From assembly GCA_013817465.1 (NCBI GenBank), contig JACDCP010000110.1, positions 1-9,481 of the forward strand: 9,481 bases of DNA, written 5' to 3'. Both the position numbers and the translations under genes were made by a program. This document shows positions 6,965 to 9,481 of the stretch, one piece after another. Source of the stretch: Gammaproteobacteria bacterium. GTDB lineage: Bacteria > Pseudomonadota > Gammaproteobacteria > Steroidobacterales > JACDCP01. Positions within the stretch are counted from its first letter, which is position 1. Each line of letters begins with the position of its first letter. The notes below the pieces were generated by a model. The model did not search any database and had not been told where the DNA came from. It saw only the letters and a program-made list of their open reading frames with translations.

Positions 6965-7372
6965 TCAGCGCGTCTTGCGCAGATTGAGTTGAACACATCC
7001 GCTCTGCAGCGTCTGGCGCACCAGCTCGAGGCCCGTGTCGGGCAGCTCGATCCGCCGTTCGAAGCGGCCGTAAGGAATTTCCAGGCGCCGGATGACCGTC
7101 GAATGCGACCCCCGCGGCATGTCGCGCTCGCCGATGACAACGAGCAGCCCCGGCGACAAGCGAATCTCGATACGGTCCCGGGCGACGCCGGGCAGTGCGA
7201 CGAGGATGTCAATGCCGTGCTCGGATTCGAAAACGTCTGCAGGCGGCTCCCAGGTTGGCATGGCGCGCGCAACGGCGCCCGGTTGGAAGAACTGCCGTTG
7301 CAAGCGCTCGGTACGCTCGAGCAGCGCGCAGGCTTCCTCCCACATCCAGTTGTCCCGGTTTCGCATCGCCAT
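6965..7372 (-). CDS. Small heat-shock protein, Hsp20 (alpha-crystallin) family
   Basis: An ATP-independent holdase of 135 residues. An alpha-crystallin domain runs from about WEPPADVFES (residue 41) to the end, with the family landmarks VALPGV at 58-63, a VIGER strand near 78-82, IPYGRFERRIELP near 98-110 and a closing strand CVQLNLRK. The N-terminal arm of about 40 residues is aromatic and charged. Unlike typical members, the protein stops just after the last domain strand and has no C-terminal tail with an I-x-I/V motif, which usually docks subunits into large oligomers. ATG at 7372 is preceded by AAAGGGGTGA, a good but slightly distant binding site. Its partner lon lies 17 bases downstream, and a sigma-32-like promoter sits just upstream, which fits heat-shock control of both. 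Confidence 0.93.
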   Translation of the reverse strand: MAMRNRDNWMWEEACALLERTERLQRQFFQPGAVARAMPTWEPPADVFESEHGIDILVALPGVARDRIEIRLSPGLLVVIGERDMPRGSHSTVIRRLEIPYGRFERRIELPDTGLELVRQTLQSGCVQLNLRKTR

Positions 7373-7402
7373 GTGCCTGAGTCACCCCTTTGAGGAAGAC
7401 GA

Positions 7403-7429
7403 AATTGGGACCTGCGACGGAATTTTCAA
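7403..7429 (-). promoter_or_regulatory. Sigma-32 (RpoH)-like heat-shock promoter for hsp20-lon
   Basis: On the minus strand TTGAAA (7424-7429) is followed after 13 bases by TCCCAATT (7403-7410). The E. coli heat-shock consensus is CTTGAAA, a spacer of about 11-16 bases, then CCCCATTT; here the -35 core is exact and the -10 matches 6 of 8. The predicted start of transcription near 7395 leaves roughly a 23-base leader before the hsp20 ATG, containing the AAAGGGGTGA binding site. The site falls in the short gap between genes, directly before two classic heat-shock genes. This is a match by eye with no scoring, so it remains a prediction. Confidence 0.5.
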
Positions 7430-7435
7430 TGACGA

Positions 7436-7762
7436 TCAGTCCGCCGGCTCGCAGCGAAGGCGAATCCTGAGCTTGATGACCTGACGCGCCGGTTGAAAGG
7501 TGAGTGTCCTCTCCTCTCCCGCCTCGAGCCGCGAGCGTCGCCGCCTGGACTCCGGCCCGTTATCGAAAGTCGCCTCGCAGAACGCCGCCGCAGGGCTGCG
7601 GTTCTGCAGTCGCGCATAGACGACGTCGCCGATCCAGCCGGTAGCGACCTCGATACGCACGCCCTCGATCTCCTGATCGAGCTCGATCGACGCCTCCGCA
7701 ACGCCTGCAACAGGCACGCTAATAAATACTACATAAACAATAGCCTGTATGTACTTCCTCAT
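7436..7762 (-). CDS. Small exported protein of unknown function
   Basis: A 108-residue protein with a clear Sec signal peptide: MRKY, a hydrophobic stretch (about residues 6-20), and a likely signal peptidase site after AEA near residue 24. The mature part of about 84 residues is predicted to be beta-rich and periplasmic, with two cysteines (62 and 104) that could form a disulfide. The section CEATFDNGPE with a basic stretch and the end QVIKLRIRLRCEP resemble a short periplasmic family in pseudomonads that databases sometimes label 3-phosphoglycerate kinase; the protein is far too short for that enzyme, and the likeness is from memory. No function is proposed. It lies 38 bases after the debranching enzyme and 63 before hsp20, same strand. 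The signal-peptide codons are unusually AT-rich. The start has only a weak binding site. Confidence 0.8.
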   Translation of the reverse strand: MRKYIQAIVYVVFISVPVAGVAEASIELDQEIEGVRIEVATGWIGDVVYARLQNRSPAAAFCEATFDNGPESRRRRSRLEAGEERTLTFQPARQVIKLRIRLRCEPAD

Positions 7763-7789
7763 ACTATATCTCGGATCAGATAAGGGACA

Positions 7790-7804
7790 CTAGCAGGATG
7801 CTAG
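7790..7804. repeat. Perfect 6-bp hairpin over the stop codon of the debranching enzyme gene
   Basis: CTAGCA (7790-7795) and TGCTAG (7799-7804) are exact inverse complements around a 3-base loop; the TAG stop of the upstream gene (7801-7803) lies in the stem. No T-run follows in the direction of transcription, so it is at best a weak terminator or message-end structure. It may be chance. Confidence 0.35.
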
Positions 7805-9481
7805 ACGATCACGGCGACATCGACGCTGCCCTCTTTTCGGATCACGTTGATGCTGACGTCGTTCGGGTGGCGCCGGATGTCCAGGTCGAGCACGGCTTCA
7901 CCGATCCGGAGATCGCGGAGCGTGAGGCCGTGCAGAAAACGCGGTAACCGCGGGTAGGTAAAATTGATGCGCGGCTTGCCGACCGCGAAGGTGATCCCGA
8001 GGCAGGCTTGCAGCGCATAAAAAACGCCCGCGCTAGCCCAGGCTTGCGGCGAGCAGGCCGTCGGGTATAGCGTCGGCCCTTGTCCCGCTTCGCGCGGGAA
8101 CCCACAGAACAGCTCCGGCAGGCGATGCAGGTCCGTGAACAGGCTGGCGTCGAACATACCGGCGAGAATGCGCATCGTGTGCTGCTTGAGGCCGTAACGC
8201 GCACAACCCATCGCGACGAGCGCATTGTCGTGCGGCCAGACCGAGCCGTTGTGGTAGGACATAGGGTTGTAGCGCGGCTCATTGATCGCCAGGGTGCGCA
8301 CACCCCAGCCGGAGAACATCACGGGAGACAGCAGCGTCCTCGCCACCCGGGGCGCAAGCTCGCCTCGCGCGATGCCGGTGAACAGCGCGTGGCCGGCATT
8401 CGAGGAGCGGACGCGGCAGAGCCGCTTGTCGCCGTCGAGCGCGATGCCGAATGTGTCGAGCTCTTCGCACCAGAACGCTTCGTTGAAGCGTTCGCGCAGC
8501 GCGTGGGCGCGAGCCCGCAAGCTTCTGGCTTCTGCTTCTCGTCCGATGGCTATCGCGAGCTCGGCGGCAAAACGGAACGCTTCATAGACATAGCCCTGCA
8601 CCTCGCAGAGCGCGATCGGTGCGCGCGCCGGCTCGCCATCAGCATGGAAGACCGAATCGTGCGAATCCTTCCAGCCCTGGTGGATGAGCCCGCGCTCGCT
8701 CTGCCGCGCATACTCGACGAAACCATCGCCGTCGAGGTCGCCATACTCGTCGATCCACGCCAGCGCGCGCTCGATGTTCGGCCACAAAGCCTCGACGAAA
8801 TCACGATCGCCGGTGCGCCGGTAGTAGTGCCCGGCGAGCAGAACGAACAACGGCGTCGAATCGACGCTGCCGTAATAGCAACCGAACGGTACTTCGCCGA
8901 GGGCGGCCATTTCGCCGTCGCGCATCTCGTGCACAATCTTGCCGGGCTCGGCGTCTTTCGCGGGATCGATATCGGTTGCCTGACTCGCGGCCAGACAGCG
9001 AAGCACTCCGCGCGCCAGGTCCGGATAAATCCAGAGGCACTCGAGCGCCGTGATGATGCCGTCGCGGCCGAACGGCGTGTTGAACCACGGTACGCCGGCA
9101 TAAGGGTACGGGCCGTGCACCGTCTCAGTGACGAGCATCTGCAGGTCGGCGAACGAGCGGTTGATCCAGTCGTTGAACTGCTCGTTCGACGTCTCCACGA
9201 GGCAAGTGGCGTCGCGGACTGACTGCACCTCGGCCTGATAGGCTGAAAGCGCCGTCGCGAAATCGACGAGATCACCCTCCTCGTCCCCGTCGTGGCAGGC
9301 GACGTCGATGAACAAATCGTCCTGCTCGCCCGGTTCCAGCGCAAAGTCGAAACGGCAGATTCCGGCAGCCGATTCCTGCGGCTCGACGCTGAAGCGCACC
9401 GACGTGTGCCGCACCTGATCGTCGAGCCCGCGGTAGGCGAACGTGACGCTGCTCGCGGCCTGGCGTACTGGCAAGAGGCGG
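7801..9481 (-). CDS. Amylo-alpha-1,6-glucosidase (glycogen debranching enzyme) family, N-terminus cut by window edge
   Basis: The frame is open from the right edge to a TAG at 7801-7803, giving about 560 residues; full family members are roughly 700, so about 150 N-terminal residues are probably missing. The beginning (FAYRGLDDQ, then FALEPGE and VDVAC-like strands) is the end of the beta-sandwich N-terminal domain. The rest is an (alpha/alpha)6 barrel: WFNTPFGRDGI about 130 residues into the visible part, GKIVHEMRDGEMA, YYGSVDSTPLF, a DLDGDGFVEYAR stretch resembling a calcium loop, GWKDSHDSVF, and SYHNGSVWPHDN. These are hallmarks of bacterial enzymes assigned to hydrolysis of alpha-1,6 branches or related alpha-glucans; the true substrate may differ. 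The first in-frame start-like codon (TTG at 9474) is not the real start. No neighbouring glycogen genes are visible. A small secreted protein follows after 38 bases. Confidence 0.9.
   Translation of the reverse strand, partial: RLLPVRQAASSVTFAYRGLDDQVRHTSVRFSVEPQESAAGICRFDFALEPGEQDDLFIDVACHDGDEEGDLVDFATALSAYQAEVQSVRDATCLVETSNEQFNDWINRSFADLQMLVTETVHGPYPYAGVPWFNTPFGRDGIITALECLWIYPDLARGVLRCLAASQATDIDPAKDAEPGKIVHEMRDGEMAALGEVPFGCYYGSVDSTPLFVLLAGHYYRRTGDRDFVEALWPNIERALAWIDEYGDLDGDGFVEYARQSERGLIHQGWKDSHDSVFHADGEPARAPIALCEVQGYVYEAFRFAAELAIAIGREAEARSLRARAHALRERFNEAFWCEELDTFGIALDGDKRLCRVRSSNAGHALFTGIARGELAPRVARTLLSPVMFSGWGVRTLAINEPRYNPMSYHNGSVWPHDNALVAMGCARYGLKQHTMRILAGMFDASLFTDLHRLPELFCGFPREAGQGPTLYPTACSPQAWASAGVFYALQACLGITFAVGKPRINFTYPRLPRFLHGLTLRDLRIGEAVLDLDIRRHPNDVSINVIRKEGSVDVAVIV

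Noticed and set aside
7763..7768. TATAGT as a -10 box just before the secreted protein
   Set aside because: No -35 hexamer at 15-19 bases, and transcription would start inside the coding region.
8080..9222. A 380-codon plus-strand frame antisense to the debranching enzyme
   Set aside because: Shadow of a gene with strong domain motifs; no independent support.

Overview
The window is a GC-rich stretch from a proteobacterium, most likely a gammaproteobacterium. This rests on the protein flavour: a proteobacterial Lon and Hsp20, a MoaC close to the E. coli and Pseudomonas type, a small exported protein resembling a pseudomonad family, and a REP-like palindrome of a kind I associate with gammaproteobacterial genomes. 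The placement is inference and I cannot go below class level. Coding density is high and no RNA genes, CRISPR arrays or transposase genes were seen.

Layout. Positions 1-114 (+) hold the last 37 codons of a MocA/PucB-type nucleotidyltransferase. It converges with everything else, which lies on the minus strand. In minus-strand transcription order the run is: a glycogen-debranching-type glycosidase, truncated by the right edge (9481-7801); a small secreted protein (7762-7436); an Hsp20 small heat-shock protein (7372-6965); Lon protease (6947-4518); then a molybdenum cofactor (Moco) block of moeA (4386-3142), moaA (3132-2080), moaC (1968-1501), a fused mobA-moaD (1508-654) and moaE (652-209). 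Gaps are 38, 63, 17, 131, 9 and 111 bases, then an 8-base overlap, then 1 base. No stretch over 300 bases lacks a gene. The 94 bases between the convergent ends (115-208) show no convincing terminator or other element.

How the genes work together. MoaA and MoaC convert GTP to cyclic pyranopterin monophosphate (cPMP). MoaD, here the C-terminal half of a fusion, and MoaE form molybdopterin synthase. MoeA inserts molybdate, and the MobA half of the fusion attaches GMP. The MocA-like fragment at the left edge would attach CMP instead, so the organism may make both the guanine dinucleotide form (DMSO-reductase family enzymes) and the cytosine dinucleotide form (xanthine-oxidase family enzymes). 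MoaB/MogA and MoeB are not in the window. Hsp20 and Lon form a tight protein-quality-control pair behind a heat-shock (sigma-32) promoter-like sequence at 7403-7429.

Most of the window is recognisable housekeeping biology and I found no clearly new system. The most interesting points are the MobA-MoaD fusion, a perfect 23-bp inverted repeat that fills the moaA-moaC gap just upstream of the moaC ribosome binding site, the heat-shock-like promoter overlapping the end of the upstream gene, and an Hsp20 without the usual C-terminal tail.
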